From the NCBI GenBank assembly GCA_937136455.1, contig CAKZOO010000067.1, forward strand, positions 85,954 through 149,953: 64,000 bases of DNA. The letters are read 5' to 3'. The notes under the pieces were generated by a model, which saw only the letters and a list, made by a program, of their open reading frames with translations, was not told the DNA's origin and did no database searches. This document shows, piece by piece, positions 1 to 8,861 of the stretch (within the stretch, counting starts at the first letter, position 1; each line of letters starts with the position of its first letter). The DNA is from an uncultured Flavobacteriaceae bacterium. GTDB taxonomy: Bacteria; Bacteroidota; Bacteroidia; Flavobacteriales; Flavobacteriaceae. Both the position numbers and the translations under genes were made by a program.

Positions 1-732
1 GGTGAGCTTCACTTAGATATTATTTGTGATCGCTTGAAGCGTGAGTTCAAGGTTGATGTCAACCAAGGACAACCTCAAGTAGAGTACAAAGAAGCACTTA
101 CTGCTGTTGCAAACCACAGAGAAGTTTATAAGAAACAATCTGGTGGACGTGGTAAATTCGCAGATATCGTATTTGTGATGGAGCCTGCAGAAGAAGGTAA
201 GTCTGGATTAGAATTCGTAAACGAAATTAAAGGAGGTAACGTTCCTAAGGAATATGTTCCATCTGTAGAAAAAGGATTTAAAGAGGCTATGAAAAATGGT
301 CCTTTAGCTGGATTCGAAATGGATGCTATGAAAGTTACTTTAAAGGATGGATCGTTCCACCCTGTGGATTCAGATTCACTATCGTTCGAATTAGCTGCTA
401 AAATGGGTTATAAAGCTGCTGCAAAAGCTGCTAGAGCCGTATTGATGGAGCCAATTATGAAATTAGAAGTATTGACTCCAGAAGAAAATATGGGAGATAT
501 TGTAGGTGACTTGAACCGTCGTAGAGGTCAAGTAAACGAAATGTCTGACCGTGCTGGTGCTAAAGTTATTAAAGCGAATGTTCCATTATCTGAAATGTTT
601 GGATATGTAACATCACTTAGAACTTTGTCTTCTGGTCGTGCAACTTCTACTATGGAATTTGATCATTATGCTGAAACTCCTTCTAATATTGCAGAAGAAG
701 TTATTAAAGCAGCAAAAGGACTAACCGAATAA
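1..732 (+). CDS. fusA: Elongation factor G, C-terminal part (5' end outside window)
   Basis: These are the last 243 residues of EF-G, the GTPase that drives translocation of tRNA and mRNA through the ribosome. The frame is open from the first base, so the GTPase domain lies to the left of the window. Visible are the end of domain III (GELHLDII at the very start), domain IV beginning near GGRGKFADI, and domain V with [12 protein letters not shown] followed by the Tyr-Val-Thr-Ser-Leu-Arg segment. It ends 10 bases before rpsJ. No tuf gene lies between them, the order usual in Bacteroidota. The identification is firm; the full length cannot be judged. Confidence 0.97.
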   Translation, partial: GELHLDIICDRLKREFKVDVNQGQPQVEYKEALTAVANHREVYKKQSGGRGKFADIVFVMEPAEEGKSGLEFVNEIKGGNVPKEYVPSVEKGFKEAMKNGPLAGFEMDAMKVTLKDGSFHPVDSDSLSFELAAKMGYKAAAKAARAVLMEPIMKLEVLTPEENMGDIVGDLNRRRGQVNEMSDRAGAKVIKANVPLSEMFGYVTSLRTLSSGRATSTMEFDHYAETPSNIAEEVIKAAKGLTE

Positions 733-742
733 TTCAAGTAAG

Positions 743-1048
743 ATGAGTCAAAAAATTAGAATAAAATTAAAATCATACGATTACAATTTAGTAGACAAAT
801 CTGCTGAAAAAATCGTTAAAACGGTAAAGACTACTGGAGCTGTAGTAACAGGACCAATTCCTTTACCAACACATAAAAAAATCTTTACAGTATTGCGTTC
901 TCCACACGTAAATAAGAAATCAAGAGAGCAATTTGAGCTTTCTTCTTACAAGCGTTTGTTGGACATCTACAGTTCTTCTTCAAAAACGATTGACGCTTTA
1001 ATGAAATTAGAGCTTCCTTCAGGAGTAGAAGTAGAGATCAAAGTCTGA
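743..1048 (+). CDS. rpsJ: 30S ribosomal protein S10
   Basis: Small-subunit head protein of 101 residues, the normal length for the family; in other bacteria it also acts as NusE in antitermination. Family-typical segments are [13 protein letters not shown] near the N-terminus, [20 protein letters not shown] in the middle and [11 protein letters not shown] at the end. It follows fusA closely but is separated from rplC by 168 bases, by far the widest gap in this gene cluster. S10 therefore sits upstream of a possible control element that the rest of the S10 operon lies downstream of. Confidence 0.98.
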   Translation: MSQKIRIKLKSYDYNLVDKSAEKIVKTVKTTGAVVTGPIPLPTHKKIFTVLRSPHVNKKSREQFELSSYKRLLDIYSSSSKTIDALMKLELPSGVEVEIKV

Positions 1049-1051
1049 TCC

Positions 1052-1173
1052 GAGGATTACCTCAACTAGTAGCTTGCTACTGTAACATATCCTGAGCTTG
1101 TAGGCAAAGGATAAACGGAGAAAAAAATAATTAGGGTTAAATTATTTTTTGACCCTAATTTTTTAGGTTCTCC
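1052..1173 (+). promoter_or_regulatory. Structured intergenic leader between rpsJ and rplC
   Basis: Four stem-loops can be drawn by eye. They are: GAGG/CCTC with an ATTA loop (1052-1063); AGTAG-CTTG-CTACT, a five-pair stem with a CUUG tetraloop (1068-1081); TATCCT paired with AGGATA (1088-1113); and a long terminal arm. In that arm GGAGAA (1117-1122) pairs with TTCTCC (1168-1173) around a 13-pair helix (1129-1141 with 1148-1160, one T-G wobble). The inner helix is followed by TTTT and alone resembles an intrinsic terminator. The outer pairing would instead bury that T-run in a longer helix. A cis-acting RNA controlling rplC-rplD and later genes is inferred, not shown. Confidence 0.5.
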
Positions 1174-1216
1174 AAAAGAAAAGTAAATTTTTAAACAATA
1201 ATTAATATAAATTAAA

Positions 1217-1834
1217 ATGTCTGGGTTAATAGGAAAGAAAATAGGTATGACCAGCATCTTTGACGAGAATGGAAAAAACATTCCATGTACCGTTATTGAG
1301 ACTGGACCATGCGTAGTTACCCAAGTCAGAACCGAAGAGGTAGACGGGTACAGTGCCCTTCAGCTCGGTTTCGATGACAAGTCAGAGAAAAACGTTTCTA
1401 AAGCGGCTCAAGGTCACTTTAAGAAAGCGGGTTCTTCTCCAAAGAGACAAGTTGTTGAGTTCCGTGATTTTGAAGGAGATTACAAATTAGGTGACACGAT
1501 CAGTGTAGATCTTTTTGTAGAAGGAGAATTTGTTGATGTTCAAGCAACATCAAAAGGAAAAGGATTTCAGGGGGTTGTTAAAAGACACGGTTTTGGCGGT
1601 GTTGGACAATCAACTCACGGTCAACACAACCGTTTAAGAGCTCCTGGTTCTATCGGTGCTGCTTCATATCCTGCGAGAGTATTCAAGGGAATGAAAATGG
1701 CTGGAAGAATGGGTGGTGAGAACGTAACCGTTCAAAACCTTAAAGTTTTAAAAGTGGCTCCTGAGAAAAACATTTTAGTTGTTAAAGGATGTGTTCCAGG
1801 TCACAAAAACGCTTACGTAAAGATATTTAAGTAA
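1217..1834 (+). CDS. rplC: 50S ribosomal protein L3
   Basis: Large-subunit assembly-initiator protein of 205 residues that contacts the peptidyl transferase region. It begins [20 protein letters not shown] and carries the central loop [19 protein letters not shown] with the family's conserved Gln-Ser-Thr-His-Gly segment after it. The start follows the structured gap after rpsJ with an A/T-rich approach and no Shine-Dalgarno-like run. Its stop codon overlaps the rplD start by one base (TAATG), indicating translational coupling of L3 and L4. Confidence 0.98.
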   Translation: MSGLIGKKIGMTSIFDENGKNIPCTVIETGPCVVTQVRTEEVDGYSALQLGFDDKSEKNVSKAAQGHFKKAGSSPKRQVVEFRDFEGDYKLGDTISVDLFVEGEFVDVQATSKGKGFQGVVKRHGFGGVGQSTHGQHNRLRAPGSIGAASYPARVFKGMKMAGRMGGENVTVQNLKVLKVAPEKNILVVKGCVPGHKNAYVKIFK

Positions 1835-2460
1835 TGAAAGTAGCAGTTTTAGATACAAAAGGAAAAGAAACAGGTAGAAAGGCAGACCTTTCTGATGCTG
1901 TTTTCGCTATTGAGCCTAACAATCACGCTATTTACTTAGCTGTGAAACAATACTTGACTCACCAAAGACAAGGTACTCACTCTGCTAAAGAGCGTGCCGA
2001 TATCGCTGGTTCTACTCGTAAGATCAAGAAACAAAAGGGAACTGGTACTGCAAGAGCAGGTTCAATCAAGTCTCCTGTGTTCAGAGGTGGAGGTCGTGTT
2101 TTTGGTCCTAGACCAAAAGACTACAAAATGAAATTGAACAAAAACTTAAAGCGTTTAGCTCGTAAATCTGCTTTATCATTAAAGCAAAACGAGAATTCAA
2201 TTATCGTTTTAGAAGATTTTAATTTCGAGACTCCAAAGACTAAAGATTTCATTAATGTATTGAAAGCCTTAGGGATAGATTCAAACAAATCTCTATTCGT
2301 GTTGGGTGATTCAAATAATAATGTATATTTGTCGTCACGAAATTTAAAGCAGTCAGAAGTTGTAACAACTTCAGAATTAAGTACTTACAAAATCTTAAAT
2401 GCTAAGAGCATTGTGCTTACTGAGAGTTCGATTGCAGGAATTGAAACTAATTTAATATAA
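1834..2460 (+). CDS. rplD: 50S ribosomal protein L4
   Basis: Protein of 208 residues lining the peptide exit tunnel. The tunnel loop is recognisable as KKQKGTGTARAGSIKSPVFR at about residues 69-88, with GGGRVFGPRPKDY just after it. The C-terminal half has the usual alpha/beta fold with IIVLEDFNFETPKT. In E. coli L4 represses its own S10 operon through a leader RNA. Here the nearest candidate leader is the structured gap before rplC rather than one upstream of rpsJ; that link is inference. The start overlaps the rplC stop by one base. Confidence 0.97.
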   Translation: MKVAVLDTKGKETGRKADLSDAVFAIEPNNHAIYLAVKQYLTHQRQGTHSAKERADIAGSTRKIKKQKGTGTARAGSIKSPVFRGGGRVFGPRPKDYKMKLNKNLKRLARKSALSLKQNENSIIVLEDFNFETPKTKDFINVLKALGIDSNKSLFVLGDSNNNVYLSSRNLKQSEVVTTSELSTYKILNAKSIVLTESSIAGIETNLI

Positions 2461-2469
2461 AGAGGAGAC

Positions 2470-2760
2470 ATGAGTGTGTTAATTAAGCCGATCATTACGG
2501 AAAAAATGACAGCAGATAGCGAGTTGTACAACCGCTATGGTTTCATCGTTAACCCTAAAGCTAATAAACTTCAAATTAAAGAGGCTGTTGAGGCTACTTA
2601 CGGAGTTACGGTTGATAAAGTTAGAACGATGAATTACGGTCCCTCAAGAAAAACTCGTTACACTAGAACTGGTGTTCAGCATGGTAAGACCAATGCGTAT
2701 AAGAAAGCCATTGTAGATGTAGCAGAGGGAGATATAATTGATTTTTACAGTAATCTATAA
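2470..2760 (+). CDS. rplW: 50S ribosomal protein L23
   Basis: A 96-residue protein beside the exit tunnel that forms part of the docking site for signal recognition particle and trigger factor. Typical segments are LIKPIITEKMT at the start, YGFIVNPKANKLQIKEAVE, and TRTGVQHGKTNAYKKAIVD. The nine bases between rplD and this gene read AGAGGAGAC, which places AGGAG five bases before the ATG. That is an unusually good Shine-Dalgarno match for a gene in this cluster, where most starts have only A/T-rich approaches. Confidence 0.97.
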   Translation: MSVLIKPIITEKMTADSELYNRYGFIVNPKANKLQIKEAVEATYGVTVDKVRTMNYGPSRKTRYTRTGVQHGKTNAYKKAIVDVAEGDIIDFYSNL

Positions 2761-2769
2761 AGACAAGAG

Positions 2770-3591
2770 ATGTCAGTTAGAAAATTAAAACCAATCACTC
2801 CAGGGCAGCGATTTAGAGTAGTAAACGGATTTGACGCGATTACTACTGATAAGCCGGAGAAAAGCTTGCTTTCTCCGTTAAAAAAGTCTGGAGGTAGAAA
2901 CAGTCAAGGAAAGATGACCATCCGTCAGAGAGGTGGAGGTCACAAGAGAAAGTATCGTGTGATCGATTTCAAACGTACGAAGGCTGGTGAAGCTGAAGTA
3001 GTTTCAATCCAATACGATCCAAACAGAACCGCTTTTATTGCATTAGTTCAATACGCTGATGGTGAAAAGAACTATGTAATTGCTCAAAACGGTTTAAAAG
3101 TAGGACAAAAGATTGCATCAGGTGATTCTGTTGCTCCAGAAGTTGGTAATGCCTTACCACTTAAAAGCATTCCGTTAGGGACGATTATTTCATGTATTGA
3201 ATTGCGTCCTGGTCAAGGAGCGGTTATGGCTCGTTCAGCGGGTTCATTTGCTCAATTGATGGCAAAAGACGGAAAGTTTGTTACAGTTAAATTGCCTTCA
3301 GGTGAAACTCGTTTAGTTTTAGCTGATTGTATCGCTACTGTAGGAGCAGTATCTAACTCTGATCATCAGTTATTAGTTTCTGGTAAAGCAGGACGTAGCA
3401 GATGGTTAGGTAGAAGACCTCGTGTAAGACCAGTAGTGATGAACCCTGTCGATCACCCAATGGGTGGTGGTGAAGGTCGTGCTTCTGGAGGACACCCAAG
3501 ATCTAGAAATGGTATTCCAGCTAAAGGTTATAAGACTCGTTCTAAGACTAAGAGTACCAATAAGTATATCATAGAACGTAGAAAAAAATAA
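2770..3591 (+). CDS. rplB: 50S ribosomal protein L2
   Basis: Large protein (273 residues, standard length) required for subunit association and peptidyl transferase activity. The RNA-binding core has [19 protein letters not shown] near residues 40-58, and the C-terminal part has [20 protein letters not shown], which contains the conserved histidine near the catalytic centre. It ends with the usual Lys/Arg-rich tail (ERRKK). It lies 9 bases after rplW and 10 before rpsS. Confidence 0.98.
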   Translation: MSVRKLKPITPGQRFRVVNGFDAITTDKPEKSLLSPLKKSGGRNSQGKMTIRQRGGGHKRKYRVIDFKRTKAGEAEVVSIQYDPNRTAFIALVQYADGEKNYVIAQNGLKVGQKIASGDSVAPEVGNALPLKSIPLGTIISCIELRPGQGAVMARSAGSFAQLMAKDGKFVTVKLPSGETRLVLADCIATVGAVSNSDHQLLVSGKAGRSRWLGRRPRVRPVVMNPVDHPMGGGEGRASGGHPRSRNGIPAKGYKTRSKTKSTNKYIIERRKK

Positions 3592-3601
3592 TTAAGATAG
3601 T

Positions 3602-3880
3602 ATGGCACGTTCATTAAAAAAGGGACCTTTTGTTCACTACAGTTTAGAGAAAAAAGTCCAAGCAAATATAGAATCTGGAAACAAATCAGTAGTTAAGACT
3701 TGGTCTAGAGCTTCGATGATTACCCCAGACTTCGTAGGTCAAACCATCGCAGTACACAACGGGAAACAATTTGTTCCTGTATTTGTAACTGAGAACATGG
3801 TAGGTCACAAATTAGGAGAATTTTCACCAACACGTCACTTTAGAGGTCACGCTGGTGCTAAAAACAAAGGAAAAAAGTAA
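3602..3880 (+). CDS. rpsS: 30S ribosomal protein S19
   Basis: A 92-residue head protein that partners S13. It begins [19 protein letters not shown] and contains [23 protein letters not shown] and the C-terminal [14 protein letters not shown], all hallmarks of the family. It is separated from rplV by only three bases. Nothing is unusual in length or composition. Confidence 0.98.
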   Translation: MARSLKKGPFVHYSLEKKVQANIESGNKSVVKTWSRASMITPDFVGQTIAVHNGKQFVPVFVTENMVGHKLGEFSPTRHFRGHAGAKNKGKK

Positions 3881-3883
3881 GCT

Positions 3884-4291
3884 ATGGGAAGTCGTAAAAA
3901 ACAAATGGCTGAACGAATTAAAGCCGAGAAAAAAGAGCTTGCCTTTGCAAAGTTGAACAACTGTCCAACTTCGCCTCGTAAGATGCGTTTAGTTGCTGAT
4001 TTAGTTCGCGGTAAAAAAGTAGAGGAAGCATTAGCAATTTTGAAATTCAACTCTAAAGAAGCTTCAGGTCGTGTAGAAAAACTATTGTTATCTGCATTGG
4101 CAAACTGGCAAGAGAAGAATGAAGATGCTAATATTGAAGATGCAGATCTTTTTGTAAAAGAGATTCGCGTTGACGGTGGAAGTATGTTAAAACGCTTGCG
4201 TCCAGCTCCTCAAGGAAGAGCACACAGAATCAGAAAGCGCTCTAACCACGTAACACTGGTATTGGGTGATAATAACAATATTCAAAGCTAG
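3884..4291 (+). CDS. rplV: 50S ribosomal protein L22
   Basis: Protein of 135 residues whose long beta-hairpin reaches the polypeptide exit tunnel; in other bacteria changes there give macrolide resistance. The core has [20 protein letters not shown] and the hairpin with [20 protein letters not shown]. The first 15-20 residues ([18 protein letters not shown]) are a charged extension beyond the usual start. An alternative ATG at residue 8 would shorten it. I keep the first ATG because it follows rpsS by three bases. Confidence 0.96.
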   Translation: MGSRKKQMAERIKAEKKELAFAKLNNCPTSPRKMRLVADLVRGKKVEEALAILKFNSKEASGRVEKLLLSALANWQEKNEDANIEDADLFVKEIRVDGGSMLKRLRPAPQGRAHRIRKRSNHVTLVLGDNNNIQS

Positions 4292-4299
4292 ATAATAAC

Positions 4300-5010
4300 A
4301 TGGGACAAAAAACAAATCCAATTGGAAATCGTCTAGGAATCATCAGAGGTTGGGAATCTAACTGGTACGGTGGAAATGATTACGGAGATAAATTATTAGA
4401 AGACGATAAAATTAGAAAATACGTTTTTGCTCGTTTAGCAAAAGCAAGCGTATCTAGAGTTATTATCGAGAGAACTCTTAAGTTAGTTACCATTACTGTA
4501 ACGACTGCTAGACCTGGTATCATTATCGGTAAAGGTGGTCAAGAAGTTGACAAACTTAAAGAGGAGCTTAAGAAGATTACTAAGAAAGAGGTTCAAATCA
4601 ATATTTTCGAAATCAAACGTCCAGAATTAGATGCCAACTTAGTTGCTGCTTCTATCGCTAGACAAATCGAAAGTAGAATCTCTTACAGAAGAGCTATCAA
4701 AATGGCGATTGCTGCTACTATTAGAATGAATGCTGAGGGAATTAAAGTTCAAATCTCAGGTCGTTTAAATGGTGCAGAGATGGCACGTTCAGAATCTTTT
4801 AAAGAAGGACGTATTCCATTATCAACATTTAGAGCTGATATCGATTATGCTTTACACGAAGCACATACAACTTACGGTCGTTTAGGGATCAAAGTATGGA
4901 TCATGAAAGGTGAAGTATACGGTAAGAGAGAATTATCTCCACTTGTAGGAATGTCTAAAGGCACTGCTGCTAAAGGTGGAAATAAAGATAAAAAACGTCG
5001 TAGAAAGTAA
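4300..5010 (+). CDS. rpsC: 30S ribosomal protein S3
   Basis: A 236-residue protein at the mRNA entry channel. It begins [20 protein letters not shown] and carries a type II KH domain with the GxxG-containing segment [15 protein letters not shown]. The C-terminal domain has [20 protein letters not shown] and [20 protein letters not shown]. The tail ends in a run of Lys and Arg. It is 8 bases after rplV and 19 before rplP. Confidence 0.98.
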   Translation: MGQKTNPIGNRLGIIRGWESNWYGGNDYGDKLLEDDKIRKYVFARLAKASVSRVIIERTLKLVTITVTTARPGIIIGKGGQEVDKLKEELKKITKKEVQINIFEIKRPELDANLVAASIARQIESRISYRRAIKMAIAATIRMNAEGIKVQISGRLNGAEMARSESFKEGRIPLSTFRADIDYALHEAHTTYGRLGIKVWIMKGEVYGKRELSPLVGMSKGTAAKGGNKDKKRRRK

Positions 5011-5029
5011 TTAATAAAGAGAAAGAACA

Positions 5030-5449
5030 ATGTTACAACCTAAAAGAACCAAATTTCGCAAGGCCCAGAAAGGGCGTATGAAAGGGATTTCTCAAAGAGG
5101 TCATCAGCTTTCTAACGGAATGTTTGGTATCAAGACTTTAGATTCGCATTTCATTACGTCACGCCAAATTGAGGCGGCTCGTATTGCTGCGACTCGTTAT
5201 ATGAAGAGACAAGGACAGTTATGGATTAAAATATTTCCGGACAAGCCTATTACTAAAAAGCCATTAGAAGTACGTATGGGTAAAGGTAAAGGAGCTCCAG
5301 AATATTTCGTAGCTGTTGTAAAACCAGGTAGAATTTTATTCGAAGTTGCTGGTGTTGAACACGATATTGCAAAAGAAGCATTGCGTTTAGCAGCACAAAA
5401 ATTACCTGTGAAGACTAAGTTTGTGGTTTCTAGAGATTATTCAGCTTAA
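5030..5449 (+). CDS. rplP: 50S ribosomal protein L16
   Basis: Protein of 139 residues that positions the A-site tRNA elbow on the 50S subunit. Diagnostic segments are [39 protein letters not shown] and the loop [19 protein letters not shown] containing the conserved Arg and Met. It sits between rpsC and rpmC with gaps of 19 and 20 bases, as in the standard S10 operon. Confidence 0.98.
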   Translation: MLQPKRTKFRKAQKGRMKGISQRGHQLSNGMFGIKTLDSHFITSRQIEAARIAATRYMKRQGQLWIKIFPDKPITKKPLEVRMGKGKGAPEYFVAVVKPGRILFEVAGVEHDIAKEALRLAAQKLPVKTKFVVSRDYSA

Positions 5450-5469
5450 TTTTTAAAGAAGAACGTATT

Positions 5470-5661
5470 ATGAAACAATCAGAAATTAAAGAATTATCAG
5501 CTGAAGGATTAGTAGAGCAATTAGCTACACTAAAGAAACAGTACGCTGACCTTAAGGTAGCTCACTCAGTGACTCCTTTAGAGAATCCGCTTCAATTAAG
5601 AGAAGTGAGAAGAACAATCTCAAGATTATCAACTGAATTAACTAACAGGGATAACCAATAA
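5470..5661 (+). CDS. rpmC: 50S ribosomal protein L29
   Basis: Small two-helix protein (63 residues) near the exit tunnel. It begins [19 protein letters not shown] and has the family's second helix with [19 protein letters not shown]. Its TAA stop lies exactly in the three-base loop of a perfect six-pair inverted repeat, AACCAA-TAA-TTGGTT (5653-5667). rpsQ starts seven bases after that repeat. Confidence 0.96.
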   Translation: MKQSEIKELSAEGLVEQLATLKKQYADLKVAHSVTPLENPLQLREVRRTISRLSTELTNRDNQ

Positions 5662-5667
5662 TTGGTT
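5653..5667 (+). repeat. Inverted repeat holding the rpmC stop codon in its loop
   Basis: AACCAA and TTGGTT form a perfect six-pair stem around the TAA stop of rpmC. In RNA this hairpin would be opened by the terminating ribosome just before the rpsQ start at 5675. That position would suit translational coupling of L29 and S17. The stem is short and could be chance. Confidence 0.35.
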
Positions 5668-5674
5668 CTGCTTT

Positions 5675-5932
5675 ATGGAAAATAGAAATTTAAGAAAAGA
5701 AAGAATAGGCGTTGTTACTAGCGATAAAATGGAGAAATCAATTGTGGTTTCTGAAGTAAAGCGTGTAAAGCACCCTATGTACGGTAAATTCGTGTTGCGT
5801 ACTAAAAAATACGTAGCTCACGATGAGAAAAACGATTGTAATATTGGTGATACTGTAAAGATCATGGAAACAAGACCGTTAAGTAAAACCAAGACTTGGA
5901 GACTAGTTGAAATCTTAGAAAGAGCTAAATAA
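5675..5932 (+). CDS. rpsQ: 30S ribosomal protein S17
   Basis: An 85-residue OB-fold protein that binds 16S rRNA early in assembly. It shows [20 protein letters not shown] and [20 protein letters not shown], followed by the family motif [19 protein letters not shown]. Length is normal. It ends two bases before rplN. Confidence 0.97.
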   Translation: MENRNLRKERIGVVTSDKMEKSIVVSEVKRVKHPMYGKFVLRTKKYVAHDEKNDCNIGDTVKIMETRPLSKTKTWRLVEILERAK

Positions 5933-5934
5933 TT

Positions 5935-6303
5935 ATGTTACAACAAGAATCAAGATTAAAAGTAGCAGATAATACCGGGGCAAAAGAAGTTTTGACCATC
6001 CGTGTACTTGGAGGTACAAAGAGAAGGTATGCATCTGTCGGAGATAAAATAGTAGTTACTGTAAAAGAAGCAACCCCTAACGGACAAGTTAAGAAGGGAT
6101 CTGTTTCTACTGCTGTTGTAGTAAGAACTACTAAAGAAGTTAGACGTCCAGATGGATCATACATCCGTTTTGACGATAATGCTTGTGTATTATTAAACCC
6201 AACCGGAGAGATGAGAGGTACTCGTGTTTTCGGACCTGTGGCTAGAGAATTACGCGACAAGCAGTTTATGAAAATTGTTTCACTAGCTCCTGAGGTGCTT
6301 TAA
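5935..6303 (+). CDS. rplN: 50S ribosomal protein L14
   Basis: A 122-residue beta-barrel protein on the subunit interface. It begins [20 protein letters not shown] and has [16 protein letters not shown] and [20 protein letters not shown], all strongly conserved in the family. The spacing of two bases from rpsQ and 14 from rplX keeps it in the same operon. Confidence 0.98.
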   Translation: MLQQESRLKVADNTGAKEVLTIRVLGGTKRRYASVGDKIVVTVKEATPNGQVKKGSVSTAVVVRTTKEVRRPDGSYIRFDDNACVLLNPTGEMRGTRVFGPVARELRDKQFMKIVSLAPEVL

Positions 6304-6317
6304 TACAAGAAGGAAAG

Positions 6318-6632
6318 ATGGCAACAAAAATGAAAATCAAAGTAGGAGATACAGTTCGTGTTATGGCTGGAGATCACAGAGGTGCTGAAGGAAAAGTACT
6401 TTCTATTGACGTAGTTAAAAACAGAGCAATAGTAGAGGGAACAAATATGGTTTCTAAACATCAGAAGCCAAGTGCACAAAATCCACAAGGAGGAATCGTT
6501 AAAAAGGAAGCTCCTATTAACGTTTCTAACCTTTCATTAATCGATGGTTCAGGTAATGCTACTCGTGTAGGTTACGAAACTAGAGATGGTGAAAAAGTGC
6601 GTTTTTCTAAAAAATCAAACGAAGTAATTTAG
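6318..6632 (+). CDS. rplX: 50S ribosomal protein L24
   Basis: A 104-residue KOW-domain protein, one of the assembly initiators of the large subunit. The KOW motif is at the N-terminus: [20 protein letters not shown]. Further on are [20 protein letters not shown] and the closing [14 protein letters not shown]. The 14-base gap before it contains AAGGAAAG just upstream of the ATG, a fair Shine-Dalgarno-like run. Confidence 0.97.
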   Translation: MATKMKIKVGDTVRVMAGDHRGAEGKVLSIDVVKNRAIVEGTNMVSKHQKPSAQNPQGGIVKKEAPINVSNLSLIDGSGNATRVGYETRDGEKVRFSKKSNEVI

Positions 6633-6634
6633 TT

Positions 6635-7186
6635 ATGGCATACGTACCAAGATTAAAACAGGAATACAAAGAGCGCATCATTAAAGCGCTTACAGATGAA
6701 TTTGGTTACAAAAACGTAATGCAGGTTCCTAAACTCGAAAAAATTGTAGTGAGCCGTGGTGTTGGTGAAGCTGTTGCTGACAAAAAGTTAGTAGATCAAG
6801 CAGTTGAAGAACTTACCATGATCACTGGTCAAAAGGCAGTTGCTACTATTTCTAAAAAGGATGTTGCTACATTTAAACTTAGAAAGGGAATGCCTATTGG
6901 AGCTAAGGTAACACTTAGAGGAGAGAAAATGTACGAATTCTTAGATCGTTTAGTAACGACTGCACTTCCACGTGTTAGAGATTTCAACGGAATTAGAGCT
7001 ACTGGTTTTGACGGTAGAGGTAACTATTCTTTAGGAATTACGGAACAAATCATCTTCCCAGAAATCGATATTGATAAGATCAAGAAGATTAACGGTATGG
7101 ACATTACTTTTGTGACTAACGCTCCAACCGATAAAGAAGCAAAATCATTATTATCAGAATTAGGTTTACCTTTTAAAAAGAATTAA
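6635..7186 (+). CDS. rplE: 50S ribosomal protein L5
   Basis: A 183-residue protein that binds 5S rRNA and contacts S13 across the subunit interface. Visible family segments are [40 protein letters not shown] and [20 protein letters not shown]. It lies two bases from both rplX and rpsN, so translation of the three is probably coupled. Confidence 0.98.
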   Translation: MAYVPRLKQEYKERIIKALTDEFGYKNVMQVPKLEKIVVSRGVGEAVADKKLVDQAVEELTMITGQKAVATISKKDVATFKLRKGMPIGAKVTLRGEKMYEFLDRLVTTALPRVRDFNGIRATGFDGRGNYSLGITEQIIFPEIDIDKIKKINGMDITFVTNAPTDKEAKSLLSELGLPFKKN

Positions 7187-7188
7187 TT

Positions 7189-7458
7189 ATGGCTAAAGAA
7201 TCAATGAAAGCCCGTGAGGTGAAAAGAGCAAACACTGTAGCCAAGTATGCAGAGAAAAGAAAAGCATTAAAGGAAGCTGGAGACTACGAAGCGCTTCAAA
7301 AACTTCCTCGTAATGCTTCTCCAATTCGCATGCACAACAGATGTAAGTTAACTGGTAGACCAAAAGGATATATGAGAACTTTTGGAGTTTCTCGTGTTAT
7401 GTTTAGAGAAATGGCTAACAAAGGGTTAATACCTGGAGTTAAAAAAGCGAGCTGGTAA
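7189..7458 (+). CDS. rpsN: 30S ribosomal protein S14, zinc-free long form
   Basis: An 89-residue S14. The long form is shown by its length and by the absence of paired CxxC motifs; only one cysteine is present, in [20 protein letters not shown]. This is the C-minus type, which does not bind zinc. The C-terminus [20 protein letters not shown] is typical. A 66-base gap, long for this cluster, separates it from rpsH. Confidence 0.97.
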   Translation: MAKESMKAREVKRANTVAKYAEKRKALKEAGDYEALQKLPRNASPIRMHNRCKLTGRPKGYMRTFGVSRVMFREMANKGLIPGVKKASW

Positions 7459-7482
7459 AAAATTGAATATTAATTGGTTTCA

Positions 7483-7504
7483 GGTTTAACAAAAGTTAAA
7501 AACC
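7483..7504 (+). promoter_or_regulatory. Bulged hairpin in the 66-base gap before rpsH
   Basis: GGTTTAAC (7483-7490) and GTTAAA-AA-CC (7495-7504) pair to give eight base pairs with a two-A bulge and an AAAA loop. It lies in the unusually long gap between rpsN and the S8 start at 7525. In E. coli S8 represses the spc operon by binding a bulged helix in its mRNA. Whether this hairpin is such a site is inference only. Confidence 0.3.
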
Positions 7505-7524
7505 GTTACCGCAAATTTATAGTT

Positions 7525-7923
7525 ATGTATACAGATCCAATTTCGGATTATTTAACAAGAATTAGAAATGCAAATTCTGCGGGTCACAGAGTCGTAGAAA
7601 TTCCTGCTTCTAATCTTAAAAAAGAGATTACTAAGATCTTATTTGATCAAGGGTACATCTTAAGTTACAAATTTGAGGAAAATGGACCACAAGGTTCCAT
7701 TAAAATTGCCTTAAAATACAATCAGTCTACTAAAGAGCCTGTGATTAAAAAAATCACTCGTGTGAGTAAGCCTGGTTTAAGAAAGTACGTTGGTGCTGGT
7801 GATTTACCTAGAGTTTTAAACGGATTAGGTATTGCAATTGTGTCTACTTCTCACGGAGTAATGACTTCAAAGCAAGCTAAAGCGGAAAAAGTAGGTGGTG
7901 AAGTAATTTGCTACGTTTATTAA
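7525..7923 (+). CDS. rpsH: 30S ribosomal protein S8
   Basis: A 132-residue primary 16S-binding protein that in E. coli also autoregulates the spc operon. I place the start at the ATG giving [20 protein letters not shown], the canonical N-terminus and length. The frame stays open upstream to a TTG at 7474, but those residues have no counterpart in the family. The C-terminus has [20 protein letters not shown] and ends GEVICYVY, as expected. Confidence 0.97.
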   Translation: MYTDPISDYLTRIRNANSAGHRVVEIPASNLKKEITKILFDQGYILSYKFEENGPQGSIKIALKYNQSTKEPVIKKITRVSKPGLRKYVGAGDLPRVLNGLGIAIVSTSHGVMTSKQAKAEKVGGEVICYVY

Positions 7924-7942
7924 CAGTTAAAGAAGAGTAACA

Positions 7943-8485
7943 ATGTCTAGAATAGGTAATAATCCAATAGCAATTCCAGAAGGCGTTAGCGTAGAAGTAA
8001 ACGATAACATCATCACTGTAAAGGGAAAACTCGGAGAGTTGACTCAAGAGTACTCTAATGTATCTGTAGTTGTAAACGAAGGACAAGTAGAAGTAACAAG
8101 ACCAACTGATTCAAAAGAAAACAAAGCAAAGCACGGTTTATACCGTTCATTGATCAACAATATGATCCAAGGTGTTTCTAAAGGTTGGACTAAAGAATTA
8201 GAACTAGTAGGGGTAGGTTACCGCGCTAGTAATCAAGGACAAAAATTAGATTTAGCGATCGGATTTTCTCACAATATTGTTTTGGATATCGCTCCTGAAG
8301 TGAAAATCGAAACAGTTTCAGATAAAGGTAAAAACCCAATCGTTAAATTAACTTCTCACGACAAACAATTAGTAGGACAAGTTGCTGCTAAAATTAGATC
8401 GTTCCGTAAGCCAGAGCCTTACAAAGGAAAAGGTATTAAGTTTGTTGGAGAAATTTTAAGAAGAAAAGCAGGTAAATCAGCTTAA
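7943..8485 (+). CDS. rplF: 50S ribosomal protein L6
   Basis: A 180-residue protein with two similar alpha/beta domains, located near the factor-binding site. It begins [20 protein letters not shown] and has [20 protein letters not shown] and the C-terminal signature [20 protein letters not shown]. It lies 19 bases after rpsH and 11 before rplR. Confidence 0.98.
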   Translation: MSRIGNNPIAIPEGVSVEVNDNIITVKGKLGELTQEYSNVSVVVNEGQVEVTRPTDSKENKAKHGLYRSLINNMIQGVSKGWTKELELVGVGYRASNQGQKLDLAIGFSHNIVLDIAPEVKIETVSDKGKNPIVKLTSHDKQLVGQVAAKIRSFRKPEPYKGKGIKFVGEILRRKAGKSA

Positions 8486-8496
8486 TAAGTAGCATT

Positions 8497-8853
8497 ATGA
8501 AATTATCGAAGTCAGAAAGTAGAAAAAGAATAAAAAGAAGAATCAGAAAGATTTCTTTCGGTACGGCTACTAAACCACGTTTAGCGGTTTATAGATCCAA
8601 CAAAGAAATCTATGCTCAGCTTATTGATGACAACGCTGGTGTAACATTAGCTGCTGCGTCTTCTAGAGATAAAGAGATCAGTTCTGCAACAGGAACTAAA
8701 TCAGAAATTGCAACCCTTGTAGGCAAGGCAATTGCTGAAAAAGCTGTAGCATTAAAAATTGACACTGTCGCTTTTGACAGAGGTGGATTTTTATACCACG
8801 GTAGAGTTAAATCATTAGCTGATGGAGCTAGAGAAGCAGGACTTAAATTCTAA
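8497..8853 (+). CDS. rplR: 50S ribosomal protein L18
   Basis: A 118-residue 5S rRNA-binding protein. The basic N-terminus ([19 protein letters not shown]) is followed by [18 protein letters not shown] and the terminal [20 protein letters not shown], which is diagnostic. Length and position between rplF and rpsE are standard. Confidence 0.98.
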   Translation: MKLSKSESRKRIKRRIRKISFGTATKPRLAVYRSNKEIYAQLIDDNAGVTLAAASSRDKEISSATGTKSEIATLVGKAIAEKAVALKIDTVAFDRGGFLYHGRVKSLADGAREAGLKF

Positions 8854-8861
8854 ATAATATT

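Noticed and set aside
1129..1164. Simple terminator ending an S10-only transcript
   Set aside because: The inner hairpin looks like one, but it is enclosed by further pairing and lies in an essential operon; I treat it as part of a regulatory leader instead.
1066..1281. Antisense reading frame over the rpsJ-rplC gap
   Set aside because: It runs through hairpins and into the rplC coding region, has no recognisable domain and is best explained as a chance frame.
7474..7524. N-terminal extension of S8 from a TTG start
   Set aside because: The extra residues have no counterpart in S8, and the ATG at 7525 gives the exact canonical N-terminus and length.
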